From JBOHNM01 sp050730675 (lineage in GTDB: Bacteria > Planctomycetota > Phycisphaerae > Phycisphaerales > UBA1924): a stretch of 7,483 bases of DNA. The notes beneath the pieces are model-generated. The model worked only from the letters and a program-made list of their open reading frames with translations. It did not search any database and was not told where the DNA came from. Numbering within the stretch: position 1 is the first letter of the stretch; each line of letters starts with the position of its first letter. Below are positions 1-6,050 of the stretch, one piece after another. The stretch spans positions 1-7,483 of the forward strand of contig JBOHNM010000180.1 in assembly GCA_050730675.1 (NCBI GenBank), read 5' to 3'. The position numbers and the translations under genes are program-made.

Positions 1-36
1 GCCAGCACGGCGCCGAGGGACCGGCGCCCTCCAGTG

Positions 37-1698
37 TCAGTGGCCTTCGGCGCGGCGCAGGCCGGTTTCGACCACCGCGCGGAACGGTGCCGGCAGGTGG
101 CGCCAGTCGTCGCCGAGATCGGCGGCGATCGGGACGTGATAGGTGGCGCGGCGCGGGGCGGCGGCGGCGGTCCAGGTGTGGTGGATGGTGCGCTCGGGCC
201 GCAGGTCGGGATGGCCGAGGCGGGCGATCGGGCCGGCGGCGAGATGGTCGGCGTCGAACAACCAGTACTGCACGTCGCGCTGCGGCGAGACGAGATAGAC
301 ACCGACCCAGCCGCCCTCGCCCCCCGGGCGCGGGATGAACTGGTTGGCGAGCGTCGTCGTGTTGGCCGGGTAGAGGTAGCACTGGGTAACCGCGGCGCTG
401 CGGAAGTCGACGGCGGTGAGCGCCGCCGCATGGGTCCCCTCGGGCAGCGTGTTGGGCGGCAGGATGCGATGCGGGCGGTCGCCATAGAGCTGCATCAGGC
501 GGCGGCTGACCAGCGCTTCATCGAAGCCCAGCCAGCTGACGTAGAGCGGGCTGTCGGCCGGGTTGGCCGGGCGCGGATCCCAGCTCCAGACGCCGGCGCC
601 CCAGAGGCGATCGGGTTGCATGACGCGATCGCTCGATACGACGGTCTGCGCGTCGACTGCGACGCGGTAGCGTCCGATGGTCGCGTAGTCGGCGTTGATG
701 AAGCGATCGAGCTGCCAGCGCTTGAAGGGTTCGCCGGTGCGCCAGTGGACGTCGTCGGCGGTGTTGGCGGCGAGAAAGTCGAGGCCGTTGCCGTGCGTCA
801 GCCACAGGTCGATGTGCTCGCCGTCGTCTTCGTAATCGCAGAGCAGGTGGAAGGCCTCGACCGGCACCTCGATCCGGCGGAACGGCAGGCCGCGCGTGCG
901 ATTGGCCTCGCTGAGATCCGCCTTGCGGATGACGTACAGGTTCGACACCGGCAGGTGCGGCGCCAGCTTGGGCAGGCCGAGCCACTCGATGCCGCTCTCG
1001 ATCTGGAACGAGCACGATTCGAGCAGGACGACGAAGTGCCGCGTCGCGCCGATCTCGTGCACGTACTGCGTCAGCCCGGCGCCCGGCACCTCCCAGCTCT
1101 GCACCGCGCCGTCGCCGTCCCAGGTGGTCAGGCGCAGCGGCCGTTCGAAGCGCGACAGCGAGGTGCCGTGCTGTGGGAGCGCCTTGCAGGTGTAGTCGTA
1201 GAGCAGGCCGTCGCCGCGGTCGTAGTACGGATGGGCGCTGGTCGGCACCGGCGGCGAGAGCAGCGCCAGTCGGGCACTGCCGCCCCATTCGGCCACCGAG
1301 CCGACCACCGTCGCGAGCGCCATCGTCGCCGGGTCGATCTCCCACGGACGGTTGAAGTCGGCGGTGAGGAAGACGCGCTCGCCGATGAGGAAGAACGAAT
1401 TGTTCAGACCGGTCAGCAGCGGCCCGCCGAGCAGGTGGAAGGCGCGCGGGTCTTCGAAGACGTCGAGGTGGGCGAGCGCCGCCTGCACGTCGTAGGCGTG
1501 CGTGTCGCGCACGTGCCAGAGAAGCTCACCATCGCCGTCGGGCTGCAGGTCGAAGCGCTGCAACACGCCGGGGGCGAAGATCGAGTGCTGCTGCCACGGC
1601 AGCCGCTTGCCCGGCCCGTTGATCCAATGGTGACCGCGGATCGCCTCGGGCCAGCGGCCGTCGAGGAGGCGCATCGCGTAGCTGCGCGCACTGCCCAT
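37..1698 (-). CDS. Carotenoid oxygenase (RPE65/CCO/lignostilbene dioxygenase) family protein
   Basis: Family members are non-haem Fe(II) dioxygenases that cleave a C=C bond in carotenoids, apocarotenoids or stilbenes; which substrate is used here cannot be told from sequence. The 553-residue product has a usual family length. Four histidines fit the beta-propeller iron site: H156 (SAHPYYD), H214 (YVHEI), H284 (FHLLCDYE) and H506 or H507 near the C-terminus (IHHTWT). The N-terminal 'WPEAIRGHHWINGPG' (16-30) matches the usual 'G.lP..L.G.y.RNGP' entry, and 'GPLLTGLNN...RPWEIDPATM' (92-126) matches the blade before the first His. There is no signal peptide, so it is probably cytoplasmic. The ATG at 1698 was chosen because AGGAG lies 5 nt upstream and the longer frame adds only Arg-rich sequence without family features. 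The fourth-His motif is atypical (HHTWT rather than GFHG), suggesting a divergent subfamily. Family confidence is high; substrate unknown. Confidence 0.9.
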   Translation of the reverse strand: MGSARSYAMRLLDGRWPEAIRGHHWINGPGKRLPWQQHSIFAPGVLQRFDLQPDGDGELLWHVRDTHAYDVQAALAHLDVFEDPRAFHLLGGPLLTGLNNSFFLIGERVFLTADFNRPWEIDPATMALATVVGSVAEWGGSARLALLSPPVPTSAHPYYDRGDGLLYDYTCKALPQHGTSLSRFERPLRLTTWDGDGAVQSWEVPGAGLTQYVHEIGATRHFVVLLESCSFQIESGIEWLGLPKLAPHLPVSNLYVIRKADLSEANRTRGLPFRRIEVPVEAFHLLCDYEDDGEHIDLWLTHGNGLDFLAANTADDVHWRTGEPFKRWQLDRFINADYATIGRYRVAVDAQTVVSSDRVMQPDRLWGAGVWSWDPRPANPADSPLYVSWLGFDEALVSRRLMQLYGDRPHRILPPNTLPEGTHAAALTAVDFRSAAVTQCYLYPANTTTLANQFIPRPGGEGGWVGVYLVSPQRDVQYWLFDADHLAAGPIARLGHPDLRPERTIHHTWTAAAAPRRATYHVPIAADLGDDWRHLPAPFRAVVETGLRRAEGH

Positions 1699-1703
1699 GC
1701 CTT

Positions 1704-1708
1704 CTCCT
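1704..1708 (-). promoter_or_regulatory. Ribosome binding site deciding the oxygenase start
   Basis: On the minus strand AGGAG ends 5 nt before the ATG at 1698. It sets the start at this Met instead of the much longer upstream-open frame that would run through the hairpins of the intergenic region to 2016. Confidence 0.7.
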
Positions 1709-1726
1709 AGCGCCGGCAACCGGGCT

Positions 1727-1760
1727 GTGTCGATCCGCGAACGCCGCGTGTCGATCCGCG
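1727..1760. repeat. 13-bp direct repeat with 21-bp period upstream of the oxygenase gene
   Basis: GTGTCGATCCGCG occurs at 1727-1739 and again at 1748-1760, exactly 21 bp apart (two helical turns), about 29 to 62 bp upstream of the oxygenase start codon. The spacing and position suit a tandem operator bound on one face of the helix. No regulator is encoded nearby. An alternative is a chance tandem duplication in GC-rich spacer DNA. Confidence 0.5.
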
Positions 1761-1763
1761 TAG

Positions 1764-1805
1764 GGGCGCGCCGGTGGCGCGCCCGTCGGCGCGCAGCGCG
1801 CGCCG
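1764..1805. repeat. Two back-to-back GC-rich hairpins
   Basis: GGGCGCGCC (1764-1772) pairs with GGCGCGCCC (1776-1784) over a 3-nt loop. Two bases on, CGGCGCGC (1787-1794) pairs with GCGCGCCG (1798-1805) over a 3-nt AGC loop. Both stems are perfect (9 and 8 bp). They lie between the upstream gene's terminator and the oxygenase start, so in the oxygenase mRNA they could form a structured leader if transcription starts beyond them. No U-tract follows either one, so they are not simple terminators. Confidence 0.55.
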
Positions 1806-1884
1806 CCTCCGCGTTGCGGGGCGGCCAGAACGTGAGCCGGCCCGCAGCGCCGGACCCCTCACCCGGGCACACCGGTCGCGAAGG

Positions 1885-1951
1885 GGTCAGAGAAAGAAGG
1901 AGGAGGCGCAGCGCGTCCGGGCCGATTGCCGCGGCACGTCTGCGCCTCCTC
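1885..1951 (-). terminator. Terminator-like hairpin after the beta-helix gene
   Basis: A perfect 12-bp inverted repeat, GAGGAGGCGCAG at 1900-1911 and CTGCGCCTCCTC at 1940-1951, begins 8 nt beyond the TAG stop of the beta-helix gene (1959-1961). The loop is long (28 nt) and itself GC-rich. Read on the minus strand the stem is followed by a pyrimidine run, CCTTCTTTCTCT, rather than a pure T-tract. This makes it a plausible intrinsic terminator separating the beta-helix gene from the oxygenase gene. Confidence 0.55.
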
Positions 1952-1958
1952 GCGCTGG

Positions 1959-4205
1959 CTAGTTGGTCACCGTCAACGTGCCGTTGACGCCGATCGTCCC
2001 GATCACGTCTCCCCATTGATCACTCATCGTGACCGCCGAGACGGACAGCGTGTGGTTGCCGAGCGGCGCGTTGCTGAGAATCATCGCGCTGCACGTCGCG
2101 ACGAACCCGTCTGGGAATGGCGGTACCGGATACTCACCGAGATCGATTAGCAGCAACCGCAGCGCGCCGCTGGCGGGGCTGCTGGTGGTGAGCTGCAAGC
2201 CGCCGGGCAGGCGCGGATCGCCGGTGCAGTTCGGCACGGTCATCACCGTGGTCGGGAAGCCGATATCGGCGTTGAAGCCGCTGGTCTGGTTGTTGGCTTC
2301 GCGCGCCAGCACCGTGAAGGCGACGCTCATGCCGCGCCGAGCGGTGAGCGCCGGGATCGCAAGCTCGGCGTCGCCCGAGCTGCTGAGCGGTGCGAACCCT
2401 TCGCCCCCGCCTCCGGCCGCGAGCAGGCCTTCGCCCCCCGATCCAAGGAGGCTTTGGCCGCCCGGTGCCGGGCAGCCGTCGAGACTGCGGTTGACCGCCC
2501 TGATCAGCTCGTTGATTGCGACGACCTGGTTGTTGTTCTTGTCGATGCACTGACGCCCCGACCCCGGAGGACCGAGCGCCCAGTTGACGGAGCGGATGAG
2601 CTCACCGATCGTCACCGCATTGTCGCTGCAATTGCTGCAATCGCCCTCGCATGTCGTGTTCGCGCAGGGCGTGGAGGTGCCCGTTGCCACTGGCGTCGGC
2701 GTCGAGGTCGCGCCGATCGGCGTCGGGGTGCGCGTCGGCGTGCGGGTGGGCGTCCAGGTCCGCGTCGAGGTCGCCAGCGGCAAGCCCTCGTAGGCCCCGA
2801 TGTCGGCGATGAGCGAACCGTTGCCGTCGCCGTCACGCGGCCGGGGCTCCCCCTCGCGGTCCTCCTGCGGAATGCGCACGACCAGCGTCGGCTTGGCCGT
2901 CGGCCGCACGTCGGCCCCTTCGTCGATGCCCCGGCCGGACGCCAGATGCCGGTCATCGGCCGCCAGGGTCGGCAGGGCCTTGATGTTGACGTTCGGCGTG
3001 CCCGGCGTCCCCGCCGGACACGCCGAGGTCTGATCGGCGTACATGTTGCTGCCGCACTCCGTCGTCCCGGCGTTGCTGTCGATGAAGATCTTGCCGCGGG
3101 TCAGCGTGTTGTACACGCGCAACGTGCCACTGGTGCGCGCGATCTGCTTGCCATTCTGCCCGGTGGGCGGTGCCAGTCCGCCGTCGTTGTCCAGCAGAGT
3201 CGACCCGATGATGTGGTTTACCGAGCTGGCAACGGTCAGCGCGATGCCTTCGCGCAAGTTCTTGAAGAAATACGAATTCTCGACCTGAAGCTTCGCTGCT
3301 GAGGATACGAGTCCTCGGCCTTGAATATTCTCTCTTACATCTGAGCAGAGCACCTCCGCATCCTGGCCGGCAATAGTGAGGCCGTCACCGCCGGTGTTCT
3401 TGCTGGCGGTGGAGCCCCAGAAGTGGACGTCGGTGAGTGCCGTTGACTCGATCTTGAGTCCGAGACCGGTGTTCTCGTTGACGTTGCCCGCCCGGAACGC
3501 AAATGACCCAGATGCCGACGCTTCGACCAGCAGGCCGGCTTGGCTGTTCTTCTCGGCGGTGACGTTGTGCAGGCATACGTTGGCCCCCGCGAGTTTTGCC
3601 CCGAAGTCATTGTTGGCGAGTGTCAGATTGCTGAGCACGGCATCGGTCCTGCCGGCCTCGACCTTGATCCCGACTGGAAAGCCGCCCGACACCCGCACGC
3701 GCTCGATGCGGACGTTGTTGCCGTTGATGAGAATCCCGGCAGAGCCCGCGGGCGGGACGAAGTTCGGGAAGAGCGTGATGCGACCGCTCGTACCGCGGAT
3801 GAAGACGTTGTTCGCATTGATCTCCAGCGCGTGGGTGAGAGCACATTCGTCGCTCTGGGGGCCTACGAACGCCAAATTGACGCGCCGATTGTTCGTGTTG
3901 AACATGTAGGCATTCAGGGCGGCGCAGCTCGTGATCGTGTCCGTCTGAGACGTACTTGGGGTTGGACAGTCTGGAATCGTATTCCCCAAGCACCGCAATT
4001 GTGGAACTGGAGTCGGCGTAGCCGCATAGCCGGTGCTCGCCAGCAGGTGAGCCGCGACCACGGCGATCACAGAACGAAGTGAGCGCAGCGATTGCTGGCG
4101 ATGGCGGCGGAAGATCCATCGCCTCGGTGTTGACGCGATGAAGGGCCTGTTGGTCTTGCTGGTGGAATCACCTGAGTGAAGAAGTCCAAGAACTGTCGCT
4201 GTCAT
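1959..4205 (-). CDS. Secreted beta-helix protein with Thr-Pro linker, dockerin-like region and C-terminal cohesin-like domain
   Basis: A 748-residue exported mosaic protein. A signal peptide with an unusually long Arg-rich n-region (1-43) and hydrophobic core (44-58) ends near GYA-A (about 61). Residues about 88-425 form a right-handed beta-helix of short Asn/Gly-rich coils (pectate-lyase/NosD-like fold), closed by IADIGAYEG (466-474), a motif common after such helices in surface proteins. A Thr-Pro linker (478-513) follows, then a Cys-rich dockerin-like pair (514-578) with two ELIR-VN helices. Its Ca loops are degenerate: DKNNNQVVAINEL lacks the usual Asp and Gly, and the first loop has an insertion. 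After a Gly-rich linker (582-611), residues 612-748 resemble a cohesin-like beta sandwich with Cys660 and Cys705. GGGAGG lies 5 nt before the ATG at 4205. No catalytic residues can be assigned in the helix, so carbohydrate binding or lyase activity is unproven. Divergent from the 4298-5518 gene. Confidence 0.87.
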   Translation of the reverse strand: MTATVLGLLHSGDSTSKTNRPFIASTPRRWIFRRHRQQSLRSLRSVIAVVAAHLLASTGYAATPTPVPQLRCLGNTIPDCPTPSTSQTDTITSCAALNAYMFNTNNRRVNLAFVGPQSDECALTHALEINANNVFIRGTSGRITLFPNFVPPAGSAGILINGNNVRIERVRVSGGFPVGIKVEAGRTDAVLSNLTLANNDFGAKLAGANVCLHNVTAEKNSQAGLLVEASASGSFAFRAGNVNENTGLGLKIESTALTDVHFWGSTASKNTGGDGLTIAGQDAEVLCSDVRENIQGRGLVSSAAKLQVENSYFFKNLREGIALTVASSVNHIIGSTLLDNDGGLAPPTGQNGKQIARTSGTLRVYNTLTRGKIFIDSNAGTTECGSNMYADQTSACPAGTPGTPNVNIKALPTLAADDRHLASGRGIDEGADVRPTAKPTLVVRIPQEDREGEPRPRDGDGNGSLIADIGAYEGLPLATSTRTWTPTRTPTRTPTPIGATSTPTPVATGTSTPCANTTCEGDCSNCSDNAVTIGELIRSVNWALGPPGSGRQCIDKNNNQVVAINELIRAVNRSLDGCPAPGGQSLLGSGGEGLLAAGGGGEGFAPLSSSGDAELAIPALTARRGMSVAFTVLAREANNQTSGFNADIGFPTTVMTVPNCTGDPRLPGGLQLTTSSPASGALRLLLIDLGEYPVPPFPDGFVATCSAMILSNAPLGNHTLSVSAVTMSDQWGDVIGTIGVNGTLTVTN
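2667..2774 (-). repeat. Thr-Pro linker coding repeat
   Basis: Codes for residues 478-513 of the beta-helix protein as imperfect TPTRTP units. At DNA level it is a run of related 6- and 12-bp units (GTCGGCGTG-type on the plus strand). Such linkers are flexible, exported-protein hinges; here it separates the beta-helix from the dockerin-like region. Similar but non-identical Thr-Pro tracts precede the C-terminal tails of both plus-strand paralogues. The repeats are prone to slippage and spurious antisense reading frames. Confidence 0.75.
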
Positions 4206-4297
4206 GTTCCCCTCCCGATTTATCGTTTAATGATCCGCACGCTAGCAGTGCACTATAAGTGTTGATCAATCCGCGCCGCCCGCGTACCGTCCTGAGG
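4206..4297. promoter_or_regulatory. Shared divergent promoter region with clustered palindromes
   Basis: The 92 bp between the two divergent starts must hold both promoters. It is more AT-rich than its surroundings. A TATAAG (4254-4259) could be a -10 box for the plus-strand gene, though its -35 partner is poor. Small palindromes cluster around it: AGTGCACT (4247-4254), CACT-ATA-AGTG (4251-4261) and TTGATCAA (4262-4269), so AGTG/CACT half-sites occur three times in 15 bp. This looks like an operator overlapping a promoter. GGGAGG at 4211-4216 (minus strand) is the ribosome site of the beta-helix gene. Confidence 0.5.
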
Positions 4298-5518
4298 ATG
4301 AGTTGCAGTTTTTGGGGCGTGCTGGGCGTCGCCGGGGTGATCGCAGTCGCCACCCCGGCCCAAGCCCTTCACTTCCTCGTTCGGGCCTTCATGGAAGCAC
4401 CGCCGGGCTCAACCCTTGAAGTTCCGGTCGATCTCTACGGAGCCGAGGGAGCGCTGGTGGCGACCGCTCGAAACGATCTCTTGGTTGCGCCACCTCTCGT
4501 CATCCGCGCCAAACTCGACGGCACGCCTGACTGCGCGGCTTGGTACTCGGAGTACCCCACCACCTTCACCTCTCTCCCGACGGGTTGTGCCGGCGATGCG
4601 TGCACTGGAGTGCGCGCGTCGATCGATGTCACTCCGCCGGTGGATATTCAGGCGATCGTATACTCCTGCATCGTCGAGGTTCCGCCTGACGCGCCCCCCG
4701 GATTCTACCCGCTGCTGATCAGCAACGCGGCCGCCACTGACGCCGCCGGTAACGCGCTGCCCACGACCATCGGCAACGCCCTCATCCCGGTCCCCGAGCT
4801 GCCGAAGGCCGCAATGCTGTTTGTCGGCACCGCCGAGGGCTACCCCGGCGAGAGCGTGTGGATCGACGTGGCCCTCGAGAGCACGGTCGCCGCGCAGGTC
4901 GTCGGCACGGTCGGTTTCATCGAGTACGATCCGCTGACGCCGATCGTCGCCGACGGCATTGGGCGCCCCCATTGCATGGTGAATCCGTCGGTGGGCCAGC
5001 AGAGCAGCTTCTACTTCGGATCTCTGCCGTGCTGCTCGCTCGATGTCTTCATCGGCTCCGGAGATTTGCCCGCGTTTCCATCCGGGGCGCCGATGTTCAG
5101 CTGTCTCATCACGATCTCGCCGGACGCGCCGCCGGGGGACTATCCGCTCTTCTGTCACACGTCGAACATCAGCGCGTATGACACCGGCTTCATCCGATCG
5201 CACTGCAACGGTGGCGCGGTTCGCGTGCTCGCGCCCGAGACGCCGACGCTGACACCCAGTGTCACCCCGCCGCCGAGCTCGACGCCCTCCGCCCGAGCCA
5301 CCTTCACGCCGACGCTGGTTCAGCCGACCAGCACCCGAACCCCCGCGCCCGCCGACACCTCGACCATACCGCCGTCGCTCACTCCGCGGCCGTCCGACTC
5401 CAGCGGCTGCGCCATTGTGGTCCGGCCCGCGTCCAACTCGGCGTGGCTGCTGTGGTCGCCCGTCGCGGCGCTCTTGTGGGCGGGTCTGCGCAGGGCTGGC
5501 GTTCACCGCGCCAGGTAG
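4298..5518 (+). CDS. Membrane-anchored surface protein with two cohesin-like modules and a Cys/TM/Arg C-terminal tail
   Basis: A 406-residue exported protein. The signal peptide ends near PAQA (23). Module 1 (about 24-165) and module 2 (about 173-311) are all-beta and cohesin-like; module 2 shows the 'Gd.v.v.v.l...v.G...eYDp' pattern (GESVWIDVALES; VVGTVGFIEYDP). Both share a Cys-x(6)-P/S-x-APPG-x-Y-PL signature (YSCIVEVPPDAPPGFYPL; FSCLITISPDAPPGDYPL). Module 1 has Cys 79, 97, 102, 124; module 2 has Cys 226, 245, 246, 269, 286, 303, suggesting disulfides. A Thr-Pro linker (313-366) leads to SSGCAIV (Cys371), a Trp/Leu membrane helix (about 381-396) and a RRAGVHRAR end, a tripartite tail resembling MYXO-CTERM-type sorting signals. 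The ATG at 4298 was chosen because the paralogue aligns codon for codon there and a possible -10 box overlaps the upstream GTG at 4259. However, the GTG start would add an Arg-rich n-region and cannot be excluded; neither start has a well-spaced Shine-Dalgarno. Ligand unknown. Confidence 0.85.
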   Translation: MSCSFWGVLGVAGVIAVATPAQALHFLVRAFMEAPPGSTLEVPVDLYGAEGALVATARNDLLVAPPLVIRAKLDGTPDCAAWYSEYPTTFTSLPTGCAGDACTGVRASIDVTPPVDIQAIVYSCIVEVPPDAPPGFYPLLISNAAATDAAGNALPTTIGNALIPVPELPKAAMLFVGTAEGYPGESVWIDVALESTVAAQVVGTVGFIEYDPLTPIVADGIGRPHCMVNPSVGQQSSFYFGSLPCCSLDVFIGSGDLPAFPSGAPMFSCLITISPDAPPGDYPLFCHTSNISAYDTGFIRSHCNGGAVRVLAPETPTLTPSVTPPPSSTPSARATFTPTLVQPTSTRTPAPADTSTIPPSLTPRPSDSSGCAIVVRPASNSAWLLWSPVAALLWAGLRRAGVHRAR

Positions 5519-5703
5519 CGCAGAGGGGCAACCCGTAGACAAGTAGGTAAATACCCTGATGGCGGATGCTGCGCGCAACGACATGCGCCGCATCCACCCA
5601 GCCAGCCCCTCCTTCGAGGAGCCGCGTTGCGTCGTGGCGGGGAGTTCTCAAGCCTTGGCGGCGTGCACGCGAAGCGACCGGCTGGGCGTCGACGTTCTAC
5701 ACC
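5329..5703 (+). repeat. Near-identical direct repeat, copy 1 (gene 3' end plus downstream spacer)
   Basis: This matches 7109-7483 at a constant 1780-bp offset. By hand count from 5329 to 5700 there are about 15 substitutions and two 1-bp indels, roughly 95% identity. It starts inside the Thr-Pro linker, covers the sorting tail and the TAG stop, and continues about 185 bp into non-coding DNA. The invariant block just after the stop contains a small inverted repeat GGTA-AA-TACC (5546-5555). The right end is undefined because copy 2 runs off the window. The two encoded module regions upstream are far more diverged. Confidence 0.9.
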
Positions 5704-5904
5704 GGCGTGTGCCACCCGCCGACATCGGGCCGCGTGGCCACTGCTCGCAACCACTTGCACCGCGATTACGAAGACGACGGAAATCACTGACCGCGCCGAT
5801 CGCCCGCGAAGGACCTTCGCGCCGCGGGCGCGCAAGTGGAAGCTGGGGCCCGCGTCTCGCCGGCAGGTTGGAATGCGTCGGTGAAGCAACAGCTGCTCTT
5901 TCAT
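5503..5904 (-). pseudogene. Probable N-terminal stump of a secreted-protein gene
   Basis: A minus-strand reading frame of 133 codons begins with an ATG at 5904 preceded by a good Shine-Dalgarno (GGAGG, 6 nt spacing). Residues 35-59 (RSARSVISVV ... ASSGHAA) resemble the signal peptide of the beta-helix protein (RSLRSVIAVV ... ASTGYAA), and both have long Arg-rich n-regions. After about residue 60 it is Arg/Pro/Cys-rich with no domain, and it runs through the repeat to overlap the last 16 bp of the upstream gene. It sits divergently from the second double-module gene, as the beta-helix gene does from the first. I infer a truncated duplicate of the beta-helix gene's partner position. Alternatives: a small secreted protein, or a chance frame in GC-rich DNA. 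Confidence 0.35.
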
Positions 5905-6050
5905 GTCCGTCCTCCGAGTTGATGGGTTGCTGGGTTTAGTAGGGCAATCGGCGCCCAGAGACGCGCCTTCGGTCAGACGCGCTCATGGAGGAAGAGGCTC
6001 GATCTCATTCCTGGATTGATTGGGTGCAGTGCCCCAGATACGTGAGCGAG
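5905..6050. promoter_or_regulatory. Divergent spacer upstream of the second double-module gene
   Basis: This spacer separates the stump's start (5904) from the conserved ATG at 6051. It holds the GGAGG ribosome site of the minus-strand frame at 5911-5915. It lacks the palindrome cluster seen in the first divergent spacer. An in-frame ATG at 5985 would extend the plus-strand gene by 22 codons; their third-position GC (13 of 22 by count) looks lower than in the gene body, so I treat them as leader. No clear -35/-10 pair was found. Confidence 0.4.

Noticed and set aside
9..31. GC hairpin (GAGGG/CCCTC, 15-19 with 27-31) just past the oxygenase stop as a terminator
   Set aside because: The stem is only 5 bp and no T-tract follows on the minus strand, so it is not distinguishable from GC-rich background.
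34..1710. A 558-codon plus-strand open frame antisense to the oxygenase
   Set aside because: It is Arg/Val/Ala-rich, has no domain pattern, and mirrors a well-supported gene with four expected histidines. Long antisense frames are common opposite GC-rich genes.
2667..2774. Regular short repeat run considered as a CRISPR-like or minisatellite array
   Set aside because: The units are in phase with the reading frame and code for a Thr-Pro linker; there are no unique spacers.
2454..3302. 282-codon plus-strand frame inside the beta-helix gene
   Set aside because: Arg-rich composition, no motif, and fully antisense to the dockerin-like, linker and beta-helix coding sequence.
5546..5555. GGTA-AA-TACC inverted repeat as a regulator binding site
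   Set aside because: It is only 4 bp per arm and lies inside a block that is near-identical throughout, so its conservation carries no separate weight.
4409..5593. Long minus-strand frame antisense to the first double-module gene (and a similar one at 5973-7373)
   Set aside because: Both are Arg-rich, lack domains, and stay open because their sense genes are GC-rich paralogues in the same phase. Their similarity to each other follows from the sense duplication.
5566..5790. 74-codon plus-strand frame after the first double-module gene
   Set aside because: No ribosome site, low-complexity Arg/Ala composition, and the 1-bp indels between repeat copies break its frame in copy 2. Kept only as the carrier of the short oxygenase-like match.
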